Shown piece after piece: positions 44,730 to 57,172 of a stretch of DNA of 64,000 nucleotides. Both the position numbers and the translations under genes were made by a program. Position 1 is the first letter of the stretch; each line of letters begins with the position of its first letter. This stretch comes from Tretioscincus oriximinensis. Lineage: Eukaryota > Chordata > Lepidosauria > Squamata > Gymnophthalmidae. The notes beneath the pieces were generated by a model that was not told where the DNA came from, did not search any database, and saw nothing but the letters and a program-made list of their open reading frames with translations. The stretch spans positions 62,001-126,000 of the forward strand of contig JAJVDF010000263.1 in the NCBI GenBank assembly GCA_022410635.1, in the 5' to 3' direction.

Positions 44730-45670
44730 TTCTCCAACAGCTATTTTAATCTTTTGAAATACAATATTAATTGTTCGTACATAACAGATCTATTCCAAAG
44801 AAAAACACAACATATTCAATAATGTTTAATCCCAGAATGTTCTGATAATAGAAATAGAAAAAGAAAATCCAAAGCGGGATTCTTTCTCTACATCATTATT
44901 TGGAAATGTGTATATCATTTTACTATTGTTCTTGCAACTATTATTGAGTCAGCATAAATTAAGAATTGTTTTCTTATGGTGCAGGGTTCTCATAGCACCT
45001 TAGAGATGAGCAAAAAAAAGTTGTTATCTGCTTTTTTTTATTAGTCTCTAATGTGTTGCAAGATCAACCTGACTTGCTAGAAAGTCTGATCGAGACTAAA
45101 ATGAATACTAGAATTATTCCATGACAAGTGCAGCAATATTAAGGCTCACCCCATCTCACCATTGCAGATTTTGATGAAATTTGCTACAGGGGTTCCTTGT
45201 GATATAAAATCACATTGATATCTATATACAGTAAATGCTTCATAGGCTGCAATAGTTCAAAAGGTTTTATTTTGTCTTTTGATGTTTATGAAATTGAATA
45301 GTTAAACATAATGGTGATGCAGCTCAGAAATGTCACAAAGTAGATTGTGGGATAAAANACAAAATTGGAACTGAAAACATTGTGAGGACAAAACCTAGTG
45401 CATATGAACCCAGTTTACATTGAGAATGATGAATGAACCNAGAGCAGATCCTTACCCTTTGATTCCCTTACAATTTTTGGAATCAAACATTAAATAATTT
45501 CTTGCCAAGAAAAAAATCCAAAGCCTTTTTGCAAAGCTACCTACATCTGACTTCTGCAATTTATCAGATTGGAAGCAAGAGAGATGTGATATAAATGAAA
45601 CAGAACAGTCCAAAGCTGTTATGCTGTTCATTTGGGGTAATTGAAACACATAGAAATTCAACGTTCACTG
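44730..45670. other. No clear gene; possible decayed reptile repeat
   Basis: Near 44990-45065, CATAGCACCTTAGAGATGAG and ATTAGTCTCTAATGTGTTGC loosely recall the repeat at 38072-38265. I do not call it. Confidence 0.35.
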
Positions 45671-45759
45671 CAACAGCAGTGAAANAAAGCCAATTAGGGA
45701 TAATTAGGAAAGGAATAGAAAATAAGTTGGCAAGTGTTGTTCTGCCTCTTTATAAACCT
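45671..45759 (+). mobile_element. CR1-like LINE, left part, interrupted
   Basis: GGGATAATTAGGAAAGGAAT, AGAAAATAAGTTGGCAAGTG and TTCTGCCTCTTTATAAACC match the C-terminal coding part of the copy at 2700-3616 (LGIIRKGIENK, VVLPLYK). It is then cut by an unrelated insert of about 415 bp and resumes at 46175. Confidence 0.8.
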
Positions 45760-46174
45760 ACTAGTTGGTTAACCCCATTCCTACTCTGAAGAATAGAATG
45801 GGATTTCTAGTTCTGTGTTATCCAGATCCCACCCCCCATCAGAGTTTTCATTTCAGATCCCCTCTTCCCCTGGCTGTCCCCTGCCACNGGTCTTACCTTT
45901 TCTTCTGGCACCAAACTTGTGTCTACCAAGTTGGCCATGAGTTATGAGTGGCCATTGGTTATGAATGCAATCACACGTGTCNGCCCTGGAGTGGAAGTTC
46001 CAAGCAGTGTTACTGCCACTTTGCAGCAACAGTGTGATTTTTCATCAACTGGTGTGCTACAATGCTGGGTGCCACCATTTTGCAGTTCTATCCTGTCCCT
46101 TGGCAGATGTCATTTTGGCAGAGGAACTTCTACTCCAGAGTGAAAGATTGATTGAAATTTGTGTTTTATATGTA
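45760..46174. mobile_element. Unidentified insertion in a CR1-like LINE
   Basis: About 415 bp that split a CR1-like copy exactly where the family reads CTTTATAAA...GTGGTGAGGCC. GC content is higher than in the surroundings. Possible duplicated flanks TTTATAAACC and TTTATATGTA are only partly alike. No terminal repeat, poly(A) tail or reading frame is clear, so the class is unknown. Confidence 0.5.
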
Positions 46175-46755
46175 GCATGGTGAGGTCACTCTTGGAATGC
46201 TGTGTACAATTATGGTCACTGTACCTTAGAAAATTGGCAGTGAAAAGGTGAAAAAGAGGTAGCAATAATGATCAAGGGACTGGAACCAACTCCCTTATGA
46301 TATCAGGCTACAACTTTTAAGAGGTGATATAAATAGATCATATCATGCTTGAGGTGGATAAGGTGAACAGAGAGAAAATATTTTCTCTATCATACTACAC
46401 TGGGATCTGGGAGCATTCATTGAAACTGATGGGCAGAAGAGTTAGGGCAGACATGGGTAAGTATTAGTGGTCTATGGAATTATTTTCAGAAAAGGTGGTG
46501 GTAGTTAGCAGCTTGGATAGCTTTTCAGTAGGATTAGAAAAAAGTATGAAAGCAAAGGGTAACAATAACTATTAGATTTCTTAATACTGCCTCCATGATG
46601 GAGCAATAGAAAATAGTGCTGAAATACTATTTGCAGGGAGTTGAGAAGAGGAGAAGATTTTGCTTTGTTCTACTCTAGAGTGCTCAGGTACAATTGGTGT
46701 AAGGCAGAATGCTGAACTAAATAAGCTGTGGCCTGATTAATCATGGTATTACTTC
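46175..46755 (+). mobile_element. CR1-like LINE, right part, degraded
   Basis: CATGGTGAGGTCACTCTTGG resumes the CR1-like element, followed by AGAGGTGATATAAATAGATC, GGATAAGGTGAACAGAGAG, TTGAAACTGATGGGCAGAAG, ATTTGCAGGGAGTTGAGAAG and GCAGAATGCTGAACTAAATA. The terminal ATGTTCTT is decayed to TATTACTTC. Confidence 0.8.
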
Positions 46756-47233
46756 AATAATCAAAACATTATTTATCTCATGTAAAAAGAATATTTAGAA
46801 AGTAAANGACTGCTCAAAGGTTGTAGTATATCTTCACTGTTGACTCCGATTATACAGTAATTAAGAGTGTATCGAGATATACCTTGATTACATGATGATC
46901 ACCCTGGTGTCCATTATAACAGGGGCAGCAGTGTGATAAATTTATGGTGAACTTACCTTTCGCCAGAGACTGACACTGCATATCTGAGTATTTAGCCAGT
47001 ATGAAATCACTGGATTTGAGAAAAGAGTGTAATCAATAGTTTGCCCTTCCTCCATGATTCTCTCTTGGTTCCTCCTGCATATTCTGAAATATTGTGAGGA
47101 ATAATAATCCTGCTGCTGCAACATGCAGTATAGGCTTCAAAATACTATAGGTATTTTACTTGGATTGGTTAAGGGAAGTTATCCAGTAAAACTGAAGTGC
47201 AGTAGCAGTAGTTGGAGTGGGATTCTTAACTAG
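46756..47233. other. No recognisable gene or repeat
   Basis: Nothing assignable. Confidence 0.4.
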
Positions 47234-47280
47234 AATCATAAAATCATAAAGTTGGAACNGACCTCCAGGCCCATCCTTAC
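47234..47280 (-). mobile_element. CR1 LINE, terminal fragment
   Basis: GAATCATAAAATCATAAAGT followed by TGGAAC and GACCTCCAGGCCCAT is the reversed CR1 terminus of about 47 bases (compare 40515-40562). Confidence 0.75.
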
Positions 47281-47331
47281 TGTCTACTGTTAAATATCAA
47301 TGTCTACTGTCTACTGTTAAATATCAATGTA
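47281..47331. repeat. Short tandem duplication
   Basis: TGTCTACTGTTAAATATCAA occurs at 47281-47300; TCTACTGTTAAATATCAATG recurs from 47310 with an extra TCTACTG between. Confidence 0.85.
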
Positions 47332-47896
47332 TGATACAATAAAATACCAACCAGATGAAAATGATTTCTAAATATCAACTCACGCTATTGAAAAGCATGA
47401 ATTAACATGAAAGACTGAAATCCACAACATTTACAATGAGTGAAAACTGTATCAAGGAAAATAGTGTTCACAGTTCAAATAACATTTATTTCAGCTTCGG
47501 TAGTTACGACAGAAATGTTAAGGATGAAATATACTGGTAAGATTACATAAAATCCCTGTACTAGGAAAAATACTGTGTTATTTAACTAGGATTTTAGAGC
47601 AACAATGATATTTCATTAGATTTAATTCATTTTAACTAGATATTCTGCATCACTTTTCTGCATGTTAAAACTGCTCCAGCAGAGGATATTTCCTTTCTGC
47701 ACTATGACACATTTGAAAGGAAGCCATGTCCACTTTTGTTCAGGTCTGTCTGCATTGGACATAGCATAGACTGAACTAGACACTCAAAATGGCCATCTAG
47801 TCCAGTACATTGGTAAACCATTCTAAAAAGGTCCAATGGTTCTGATTTGTGTGCCATATTGCAGCCACTGGAAATGCCATAGATTAACTCTGATAA
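47332..47896. other. No recognisable gene or repeat
   Basis: Nothing assignable. Confidence 0.4.
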
Positions 47897-48436
47897 AAAC
47901 ATAAACATAAGAAGAGCCCTACTGGATTAGGCCACANCCCATCAGGTCCAGCATTCTGTCTCACACAGAGGCCCACCAGATGCACCTGGGCAGTCCAAAC
48001 AGAGGAAAGCAAAATATGCACCTGTTCATGTCTCCCAGCAAATGGNATTTCAGAAATACTGCCTGTTGNTCCATCCCGGAGGCAACATCCAGACATCCAT
48101 CCTAGTACCCATTTATACCCTTGGTGTCCATAAACCTGTCTAGTCCTGTCTTGAAACTATCCAAGTGGTTAGCTACCACTACCTCTTCAGGAAGTAAATT
48201 CTACAGGCCGATGACCCTCTGGGTGAAAAAATACTTTCCTTTGTCTGTTCTCACTTTTCTGCCCATCAGTTTCAAGGAGTGCCCTCTGGTCCTTGTGTTG
48301 TGTGATAGAGAAAACATTTTTTCTCTATCCATCCTATAAATCCCATGCATGATTATGTACCCTTCAATCAAATCACTTCTCAAATGTCACCTTCCAAGGC
48401 TGAAGAGGCCCAGATGTTGCAGTCTGACTTGAGGAG
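47897..48436 (-). mobile_element. CR1-like LINE, 3' portion
   Basis: A reversed copy of the ATGTTCTT-ended family, about 540 bp of its non-coding 3' part. It has ACATAAACATAAGAAGAGCC, CAGCATTCTGTCTCACACAG, GGCCCACCAGATGCACCTGG, CCATAAACCTGTCTAGTCCT, CACTTTTCTGCCCATCAGTT and CAAGGCTGAAGAGGCCCAGA. Together with the copy at 2700-3616 it defines the 3' part of the family well. Confidence 0.9.
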
Positions 48437-51400
48437 GGTGTGGGAAAATTTTAAATATAAGAACTGTACAAATAAATGTAAGGATGGATTATACTAATAT
48501 ATATGTANAAAAAGATGTAAATATTATTATTAACAAAGTGAATTTTTAAAAAAGTATACATCTATTTCAGGCCATGCATTCTTTCTATTCTAGCACTTAC
48601 CTATAAGGCTNCAGTGAAGAATTGAACAGTTCTTGTGCTTGTGAAACAGCTGGAATTGCTCCTAAACTCAACCGAGTTTGATGCTGTCCTTGCAAAGGTG
48701 CATATATCGGAATTGGTATCTGTTGAACGGATGTCGCTTGNGAAAGTCCTGATGCTTACTTGGACTTCAGTGCTAGTATGGCGGCCACCCAGAGCACTAA
48801 TCCAAATGTGGACAATGTTCTTCTAAGTCATGTAGGGCATGTAGTCTTATAACAGCTGACTCAGACGGCATTGTCTTGGATATTCTGGGATATTCTGGTT
48901 TGCTTTATTCTGGAATAAACAAATGTAATAAAATTAATGATAACTGGCTGCAGCTCCAATCTCATTGGAACTGTTAATGCACNTTAAGTGCAAAAACATC
49001 TTTTTGTTTCTTCACCTATATGAAATCAAGGCTCAAAAAGCACTAGACCTTATTCAATTCCAGAATGGGACCTGAACATCAGTCTCCCTTAGACCNTTTC
49101 TGGAACAGAATAAATTTTGCATTTTAAGTCAAAGCTTCTTTTCCTCATAGAAGAAAAGAATAAAGTAAAGATATTAGATAGTTCTATTTTTTCTTAATTA
49201 TTTTAAAAATTTAAATCACTGAATTTTTTAATACATCAGTCTTTCTTTTTCTGTCATACTCAGAAGGAAAAGTAAGACAGAAAAAGGTCTCTGGCTTTTT
49301 TGATATGGGGCAACTGCACTGTCCAATTTGACAGGCTATTCTTAATGAAAGAGCCTTTTCCTACTGTGTCAGTGAGCAGGGTTTAGCACACACACACAAA
49401 GAGGAAACAACACATTGCTGATATAATTCTATGGGTCACTAGATCCATCTTTCTAGGNCACAATAATGCTTTGCTTGTCTTTTTTGGAGAAAAATAATAA
49501 AAAAGATATTTCTAGAGTGGATTGGTCTATTGTTTTTTTCTCAGAATCATCTAGATTTGGCTAACTTCCGAATATACTTCTCAAAACAATTAAGGGAACA
49601 CTTTAACATTACATAATATTTCTATTTTTTCCCCTTTCCAGTGTAAGTACCTATTTTTATATACTGTATTTTATTTTATTACCAGAAACTTATTATGCAA
49701 TTTTTAGGGAGCTTATCGATAAGAGGGGGGCAAAGCAGTGTAATTGTTAGCTCTTTCTCAACCTTAGTCTGAGATATATTGCAGAAAAAGACCTAGTGCA
49801 GAAGGGCCATTGTACTGGTGGACCAATCATGTAGCAATCACACCTCTCATCATCCAACTGTAAGGACTGTCACTGGTATGTGATAACGCGATTTCTTAAA
49901 ACGTTTATTTCATAAGATATATTTAGGAAGAACATATCAAAAATTATAGTTCTGCTTGCCATAATTTCTTTTTAGCGTTGCAGGCTCAAGTTGTATGAGT
50001 AATCATATGACAGAATGAAAGAGCCAATAAGGCTAATTTGTCATATAATAGCTAAAGTNGGTCTAACTGTCTGCAATAAATAGATAATGTCTGTAAGCAA
50101 AAACTATAGTAGCTCCCTAACACCTAGGGCCATCCCACCATAACTCCAGAGAAAGGTGTGAAATTCCACATTATTGTTATTAGGGAATGATCTACCCTAT
50201 AAGAAAGAACTGTGTGATTGGGAGGGGATGCTCTTAAACTCTACTAACATCTGAGGTTTAGGTAAAGGCAGTGATCATAAACAGCTTTTTAAAGCTATGG
50301 TTGCTTTTCCAGCTCCAACCCTTTTAGACAGTGCTGTAGCCAGACAGTAAGTAAGATGGATCATCATCTCTTGCGATTATAAAGCCTAAAAAGAAAAGTT
50401 TCTAAACTCTCAGGCAGTTCTGACCCTTACTGTCAAGGCTCTCATTTGACATGAGCTATTTCTTTAAACAATCCACACATGCATGAGAGAAATATAAGGA
50501 AAGTATACAATGTGAGCTTCCCATTTTCGTTCATAGCAAATCAAAGCACAGAAGGCATAAGCTTTGCCTCAAGGAAGGCAGCATATAATGCCGCTTGTGC
50601 CCTGCTTTTCCTTGACGGAATATAGGAAAATCACATTCTGTGGTTCTTCTTACTCTCTCTCATATGTGTCTGCATGCATGCATCTCATGCCACATGAGAA
50701 CCTTAACTGCAAANGAACAGAATAGTCAANCAGTTTAGAACCTTTTCTCTTTAGTCTTTGTAATCCATAAATTGCAATAATCTGACTTCTTGATCTTGTG
50801 TTTCGTTATGGCCAGAGACAGTCTGGCTGCAGTAGTCCATGCTCTGATAACTTTCAGAATGGACTGTTTTGATGTGGTCTGTGAACCATGGCTAAGTGTG
50901 AATGCCCTGCAAATTTATTTATTTATTTATTTGCATGAGAAGCATACATAGATCAAATGTCTTTCAGTGGTATTAATACTGACAACACGCGCTAGCTTGG
51001 TGCAGTCTGTCTGCCTGACCCCATATGTCCATAACTTCCCCCACTTTTTATTTATTTATTTTTGTCATTTGTTATCTTATTTTCTCATTTCAATTGAGGC
51101 ATCATTTAGAAAAGCTTTTAAGTGGTTTTCCTAATTCAGTTAATGGACTTCTGAGATTTTTTGAGCTTCCTTTCTGCAAAGTTGATCTGCTCGATGATGC
51201 AAAATGTCACTATGCATTAAATAAGGCAGGACTGAGAGCCAATAATGTGATCTGCCCTGTAACTATTTTTGCATTAAATTNATTTGAAATGACGAGTGCC
51301 AACGAATGATTATCCAAAGAGTCATGAGCAGAATTTTTAATGCACTTGTTGAAGAGTCCATGTGTTTGCTGAATGTGGGAATGGGGACATAATTGGTACT

Positions 51401-51783
51401 ATTTATCCTTTGCCCGTTTACAGATGGACTGGGATGCTTTCCTTTCTTGAGTGAATGAATGTNCTTCTTGTGCAAAATAATTAAATTACCACATAAAAAC
51501 CAGGCTAGAACGTGCTTGCAAAAAAAGTTATTTTCTTCACATATATTGTAGGTACCATATATAAACTGCAATTTGTTAATTAGATAGGAATTGGTAATAG
51601 AGCAACAATCAATATAGGAATATTGGTTCCAAAATGACAAACAAATATATATTCTCATAACAATCACACTGTATTCTAAATCAACTAATCAAACAAAATA
51701 CTCCAATATCTGGCTTAGAGGGTCAGCTAGATAAAAACTGACCTCAACATTTTTGAAAGGGGCCAGCATCTTTTTAAATTAAC
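48437..51783. other. Long stretch with no recognisable gene
   Basis: Simple repeats only: a short CA run at about 49386-49399 and an ATTT run at 50910-50931. The stretch 50985-51310 has the look of conserved non-coding DNA (long unbroken unique sequence with ATGCAAAAT, TATGCATTAAAT and TTTGCATTAAATT motifs), but this is only an impression. No exon assigned. Confidence 0.4.
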
Positions 51784-51786
51784 ATA

Positions 51787-52274
51787 GGTTGCATTCCCAT
51801 TAGACCTTTACAAAGGAATGGAAAACGGATTTTACCATTCCAAAATGAAAGCGAAGTGAGAGCTTAAAATGCAAGCATTTTTATCTGAGGATTCATTTCA
51901 CTTTAACGACCCCATTTCTTGGCTGCTGAGTGCTCAATGAATCTTTGTTCTACTAGGCTGCAAGTAACAGGGCATAACCTGCTTTCCAGAGGCGGGAGGG
52001 AAGTAGCTGAGCCTGGAGTGAATGCAAAACAAAAGCCCCGCTCTCTCTCTCTCTCTCACTTTTGTTCTCTGATCTCTGTTGTCAAAGTTCAAGTGGTGCG
52101 AATTACAAAAATCAGCAATGATGATGCAGTTTCACCAGGAACTGTGGAGCAGAAACATGTAGTGTGCGTTTAGAGCCACAGCACTGCCAAGCCCGTTTTT
52201 ATGGTAACAAAATCGGACCGCTGGGCCTTGGCTTCGCAGTCATGTGCGCGTTAAGGGGTAATGGAAATNCAGCC
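51787..52274. mobile_element. Candidate TIR DNA transposon (non-autonomous)
   Basis: A block of 488 bp whose ends are inverted relative to each other. The left end reads GGTTGCATTCCCATTA; the right end read inward is GGCTGNATTTCCATTA, and the similarity continues weakly for about 10 bases. ATA stands on both sides (51784-51786 and 52275-52277), so a TA or TWA-type target duplication (Tc1/mariner or PIF/Harbinger) is possible. No transposase frame. A short CT run lies inside at about 52031-52049. The call is inference from terminal symmetry only. Confidence 0.5.
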
Positions 52275-52375
52275 ATAATTTCTACTCTCAGGACAACAGC
52301 ATGAAAACAACTTCCATGAAAGAAAATTCCATTGTTTCTTAAACAACTCTCACTTCCCCGCTTTTGGACTTTTGT

Positions 52376-52477
52376 TTTTAATATGCCAATTTTTGTATTG
52401 TGTTTTTATTGTTAGCTGCCCTGAGATCTTCAGGTCTAGGACAGGATACAAATGGAATAAGTAAATAAATAAATAAT
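52376..52477 (+). mobile_element. L2 LINE 3' end
   Basis: TTGTGTTTTTATTGTTAGCT, GCCCTGAGATCTTCAGGTCT, AGGATACAAATGGAATAAGT, then AAATA repeats. This is the terminal 100 bases of an L2 element, closely like 60400-60519. Confidence 0.85.
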
Positions 52478-53511
52478 TCTATCCGAGCCATGGAGTACAA
52501 AAACTAAAACTTGTTTGTATGGATGTAGCCAGGGTTGGATATCAATGGTTCATTATACTTGGAACCCTGATTCANTTGAATCAAACCAATCCATTGTGAA
52601 CAGAAAATAGTTCAGTTTAAATTGTTTCATGGTAAACAGTTTGGCTTATTGTGACTTTAATTAACTGGAACAAAATTTACACATCTCNGTTTTGTGAATA
52701 TTGTACAATGCACACTGAGCTTGTCTTGAGAAATGATGCACCATATTTATTTACTGTACCAGAACAATGAAAGCAAAGAAAACAACAGGGAAACATCACT
52801 TTAATGTCTCATTGTTTCGAATCAGGTGTGCACTCAGCTCTTCATCCCCGATGAGATAGAAAGCCATCTACATTTATTCTGACAGACTGAAATTCGATAG
52901 CAAAGAGATTTTAGTTTGTTTAAATAGTTTGTGGCATGTAACACAGCTACTCCAGACAATGCACACCACCAGTTTTTAGTGTGTGTGTGTTTTCACTTAA
53001 GGGAATTCTCTTATGATTCTGGGCTGTGCCGTTCTCTGTTTATTTCTCAGTGGTGGGACAGTATTAAAACATTGAATCTTAAATTGAAACAGACTTGGCA
53101 TAATTTCAAATTACCTAAATATACAGAAAGTGATTTCATATATAAATATACACAAAAAGGCACAGTTTATAAGATGCTGTTTGTTTGTTTTGGTCTTCAT
53201 CAGTTAATATTCAGTGTATAGAAAAAAAAATGATCCATTGATTCTTTTTCTAATAATCAATATTTTGCAAGACTAAAAACATTCACTTAAGCTGGTATTC
53301 CCAAAAGAAAACCAGTTGTGAATATGGTGTTCCTGAAAGAAGCAACCAGAAAAGGNCTCACTTAAGATGTCATTTTTGGTTTCTGCTTCCTGGAACGACA
53401 TCACTTAAGAAAGCATTCCTTAAAGAGAACCAGTTGTTAAATTCTTTGAATTTCCTCACTGGTATGCTGGTCATGTACCACAGGACCTATGAACATCTGT
53501 CCTTTCTCCTA
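52478..53511. other. No recognisable gene or repeat
   Basis: A short GT run at about 52980-52990. Nothing else assignable. Confidence 0.4.
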
Positions 53512-53646
<135 letters not shown>

Positions 53647-53755
53647 CCATTATTATCCATTATTATTTATTATTTATTATTTATTATATATTATATATTA
53701 TATATTATATATTATATTATTTATTATATTATTTATTATTTATTATTTATTTAGC
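53647..53755. repeat. Degenerate AT-rich continuation of the ATT repeat
   Basis: TATTATCCAT doubled, then TATTATTTATT and TATTATATATTATATATTAT variants. It extends the pure ATT array and is probably derived from it. Confidence 0.9.
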
Positions 53756-56100
53756 AGTTTTTATACTTTGCATATTGTTTCAAGAATTTCTTCTAATATC
53801 TTTAGTATATAATCATCTTAAATAAATAAAATGATAATGTAAATAAAATGATTTTGTTTGCCAAAATCTGTACAAGACCTTTGTTGTGGCATGGGATTGC
53901 CCTGACTGTGCAGATGCCACAGATCTCTGTGTACTTCTTAGGAGCAAGAATGTTCCTTTTTTTCTTTAACAAGTCTTGCAAATCCTTATCATCATCATAA
54001 TCATGAGGTGAGGAGGAGGAAAAAAGGAAAAAGAGCAAGGAACAAGGAGAGGAAAAGAAGAAGCAACAACAGCAATGATATGCGTAGAAGGAAAGGCAGA
54101 GTTTAAACAGCTGGCACAGAGGACACAGAAAGAGTGAATCAGTCTAAAGCAGAAAATCCAATCAGCAACCACTCTCTTCAAGATAAAAAAATAACAGAGA
54201 TGATTTTGTTATTTTGTACTATCATAGTTCCTCTCTTAAGCTGACTCTTGAGCTTCTCTCTCTCTCTGGCTTTCCAAGACAATCAATGGTAAATCAGTTT
54301 CCCTAATAACAAGAAATAAGCAAACCAAAGTAGTGAAATAGGGTTTATACAAACAAAATTGGAACTTGAATTGCTCAGTTGCAAAAGGCAGTGACATAAC
54401 CAGCAAGTGAACAGCTATTAACAAAAAAAATGTAGTGTTAGTAGCTGAGAACAGAAAACTGATTAAAAATGTCTTTAAACAACAACCTTCAAGTAGCAAA
54501 ATGCACAGATCAAACCTTTATATAATGTGTCCACTTCAAATGAAAAAAACCAACCTTGTTCAAACATCTGTTCAGCTGTGTGACAAATACTTCGAACACA
54601 TCTATTCATTATGAACTGTGCTCGATAAAACTAGTTAACCATATCTCTCTTATTATCCATTTTAGTGTTTTAATGCAAAACAACAAAGTGCCTTGTGGCA
54701 AGCTAAATATTATGACACATGCAATAGAGTTAAGTTTCTTAAAATGCTACGTAAAGATGTACACAGTGTTCTCTTCAGTGCCGAACTTCAAACAGCTTTT
54801 AGAAGAACCAAAAAAAGAGGGCAAGTTATATAAGATAGAAATTGATTGGGCAGAAATGAAAACAGGGATGTCTTCAGACTGGTCCCAAAGATTTATAATT
54901 CTGTTACAGAATAAAATTTCACTATATGATAAAATCATCTTCTCTTAATATATTGTCATGTCAAAGTTAACATAATTAACATTGCTCAAGTGTTTTACGA
55001 ATAGTTAAAAGCACTTCTCAAAGCTTTTCAGTACAATATTGAATTAAACTGCTCGGCTTCATATCATGTAATGATCAAAGTATTATATCAAATTATTCAA
55101 TATAAAATTAAGCTTTGTTGTCATTTCCACATGAACAATAAATGCTAAAAGGCTCATAATTCTCTCCATGAAAACTAATAATCTTTTAAGTTAATATATT
55201 GATACCAACATAGAACATGAGATTCTTTACATTGAAATTCATCTCTTCTGGGTAAATTCATAATAGTTTTCTTTTTTTNAAAAAAAGCATACAGCTTGCC
55301 AGGCCAAGCCTCCTTGGTCTTAGTAAAGCATTATGAAGAATTTCAAAAAGCTAGAAGCTCATAGTTATGAAAATGCATTATCAGATTGCACATTCAGTCT
55401 AAAAGGCACATTTACTAGATATGCTATGATTGCACTACAGAAAAAATGTGACTTGGAAACTAAAACATGACTTTGGAACTAAAATTGTGTCCTATGGAAT
55501 ACATAGTAAAGCCTCAGTATTCTTGGATTATGAATACTGAACTCCACGAATGATGAAGAAAATGGCATTGTCTTAACATTCATGAGCCAAAGAAAACAGT
55601 TACTTTGGAAAAGAAAGTGTAACTCAGTATTCATAAGATACGATTGAATACATTATGAACTATCAAGTTACAATATTAAGGGAGTGATCTCTCATAATGA
55701 ATGTACATTATAAATTAAGATGGAAGGATCTGAAAATTTTTTAACATTTGCAGCATAACAATGTTGAAGCATTATTGTACATGATTGTGGCATGGATTTG
55801 TCAACGCACTTTAGACTACATGTAGGTCTTTTTGGGCTAGATGGAGAAGCAACAAAAAGACTTTGCTAAAGGGCAAGATGACCTGCTTTGTTAACCTGGA
55901 ACTCTTCTGAAGGCAGAAGAAGCAGATTCTCCTTATCAGATACATCAGTAAGGGCAAGGAAGAAAACATGGGCTGAGTTCCCACTGACAAAAAATAAATA
56001 AAATGGTTGGAAGAAACCATTTTCTCCCTCCTCTGCTGCCCAGGTCTTGTGAACTGATAGGGAAGCAACTATTGCTTTTTATAGCAGTTTAAATTTATTC
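53756..56100. other. No recognisable gene or repeat
   Basis: AT-rich, with a short CT run near 54257-54270. The 130-residue frame at 54556-54948 has no family resemblance I can name and looks like chance. Confidence 0.4.
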
Positions 56101-57055
56101 CCACAAAAGAATCCACGTTGTGCTTGAGCACGGAGGGCATTGCTGGCATGAGCTTATCCCATTAGTAGGCTGCATATGTCAGAGTTATGATAGGGTTAGG
56201 TTTTCTGTACTTTCACTTTTACTTCCCACCGTCCACTGCCCTGGGTGCAAAATGATTGCCCAGTCTATTGGACATTACTTGGGCTGTTGGTTCCACCCAG
56301 GGTGGAGCAACGTCGACTTTATAAGCTATTGTATATCTGTTAGCCATGCTTTTGCCCTTTGGTTGATTTCCTAACAAGTATCTCTACACTGAAATGATTC
56401 TGGTTGGATCTCNTCTCAATAAACTTTGCTTAAAGAAATACTAGCTTCTTTCATTGGTTTCTTTCCTGGGATATCCAAGCCTTTAACAGCATTTGCAGTC
56501 AATTGCTGCTGCGCTGCTTGTCTACCAGGCTCAGCAAGGGCCCAGGAGGCTGACTGCCTGCATGTGCAATTTGGGATGCATAGCTTGAGCTACCCTTTAT
56601 AAGAGAAGTGCGAGTGCTGCTCGGAGCAACTGCCAATGAGTGCATGAGACAACCACCCTCCCTCCCATTAACTGTAATGTCTCGGAGGCGCATCTTGGCT
56701 GATCAAAAGGGATAGTAACTAGCCTAGAGGGTAGATATCCCCTAACTATACCTTATTTTTTGCTAGGGATCTCCTTGAGGCATTCAGAGGTACAGAGCTT
56801 CCCTAGGGGGAGGTTTTTAAAAGTGGAACACACCTTCAATAATTGGGGAAGGTTCACAGTAGGTATGCACCTCATGGTCCCATAATAAGAACTTGATCCT
56901 TCGGTTGTCCACCTTAAGCAATGGTACTGAAAAAGGCTTGCAAAGGGTCCAGGCTGGTTGTCTGTACTGCCTTAAGCAAGGTGCTAGGTGAGGCCCGCAA
57001 TGGGTGTGGGCTAGGTTTTGTCATTTTAAATAAAGAATGTTAAATGGATTATCAG
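56101..57055 (+). other. Unidentified GC-richer block, possibly an LTR
   Basis: The composition changes against the surroundings. AATAAA signals occur at 56419 (TCAATAAACTTTGC) and near 57030 (AAATAAAGAATG), with TATA-like TTTATAAGC at about 56319 and TTTATAAGAG near 56596. Two loosely similar units of about 50 bases, each with CCTTAAGCAA and a GGCTxG ending, follow each other at about 56910-57015. These would suit an LTR, but no ends or target duplication were found and no second copy exists in the window. Confidence 0.3.
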
Positions 57056-57172
57056 TGTGATATGCATCTGTTGGGCCTCTGTGTGACTCAGAATGCTGGA
57101 NTAGATGGGCTCTGGCTCAATCCAGTATGGCACTTCTTATGTTCTGATGTTCTTATGATGTTCTTATNTATG
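57056..57172 (+). mobile_element. CR1-like LINE, short 3' fragment
   Basis: ATGCATCTGTTGGGCCTCTG, AGATGGGCTCTGGCTCAATC, CAGTATGGCACTTCTTATGT, then several TGATGTTCTTA units. This is the terminus of the ATGTTCTT-ended family, here with four or so terminal repeat units. Confidence 0.88.

Noticed and set aside
44990..45065. Second copy of the reptile GACTAACACGGCT repeat
   Set aside because: Only short loose matches and no recognisable end; too weak to call.
54556..54948. 130-residue plus-strand frame
   Set aside because: No domain, odd composition and no splice context; expected by chance in AT-rich DNA of this length.
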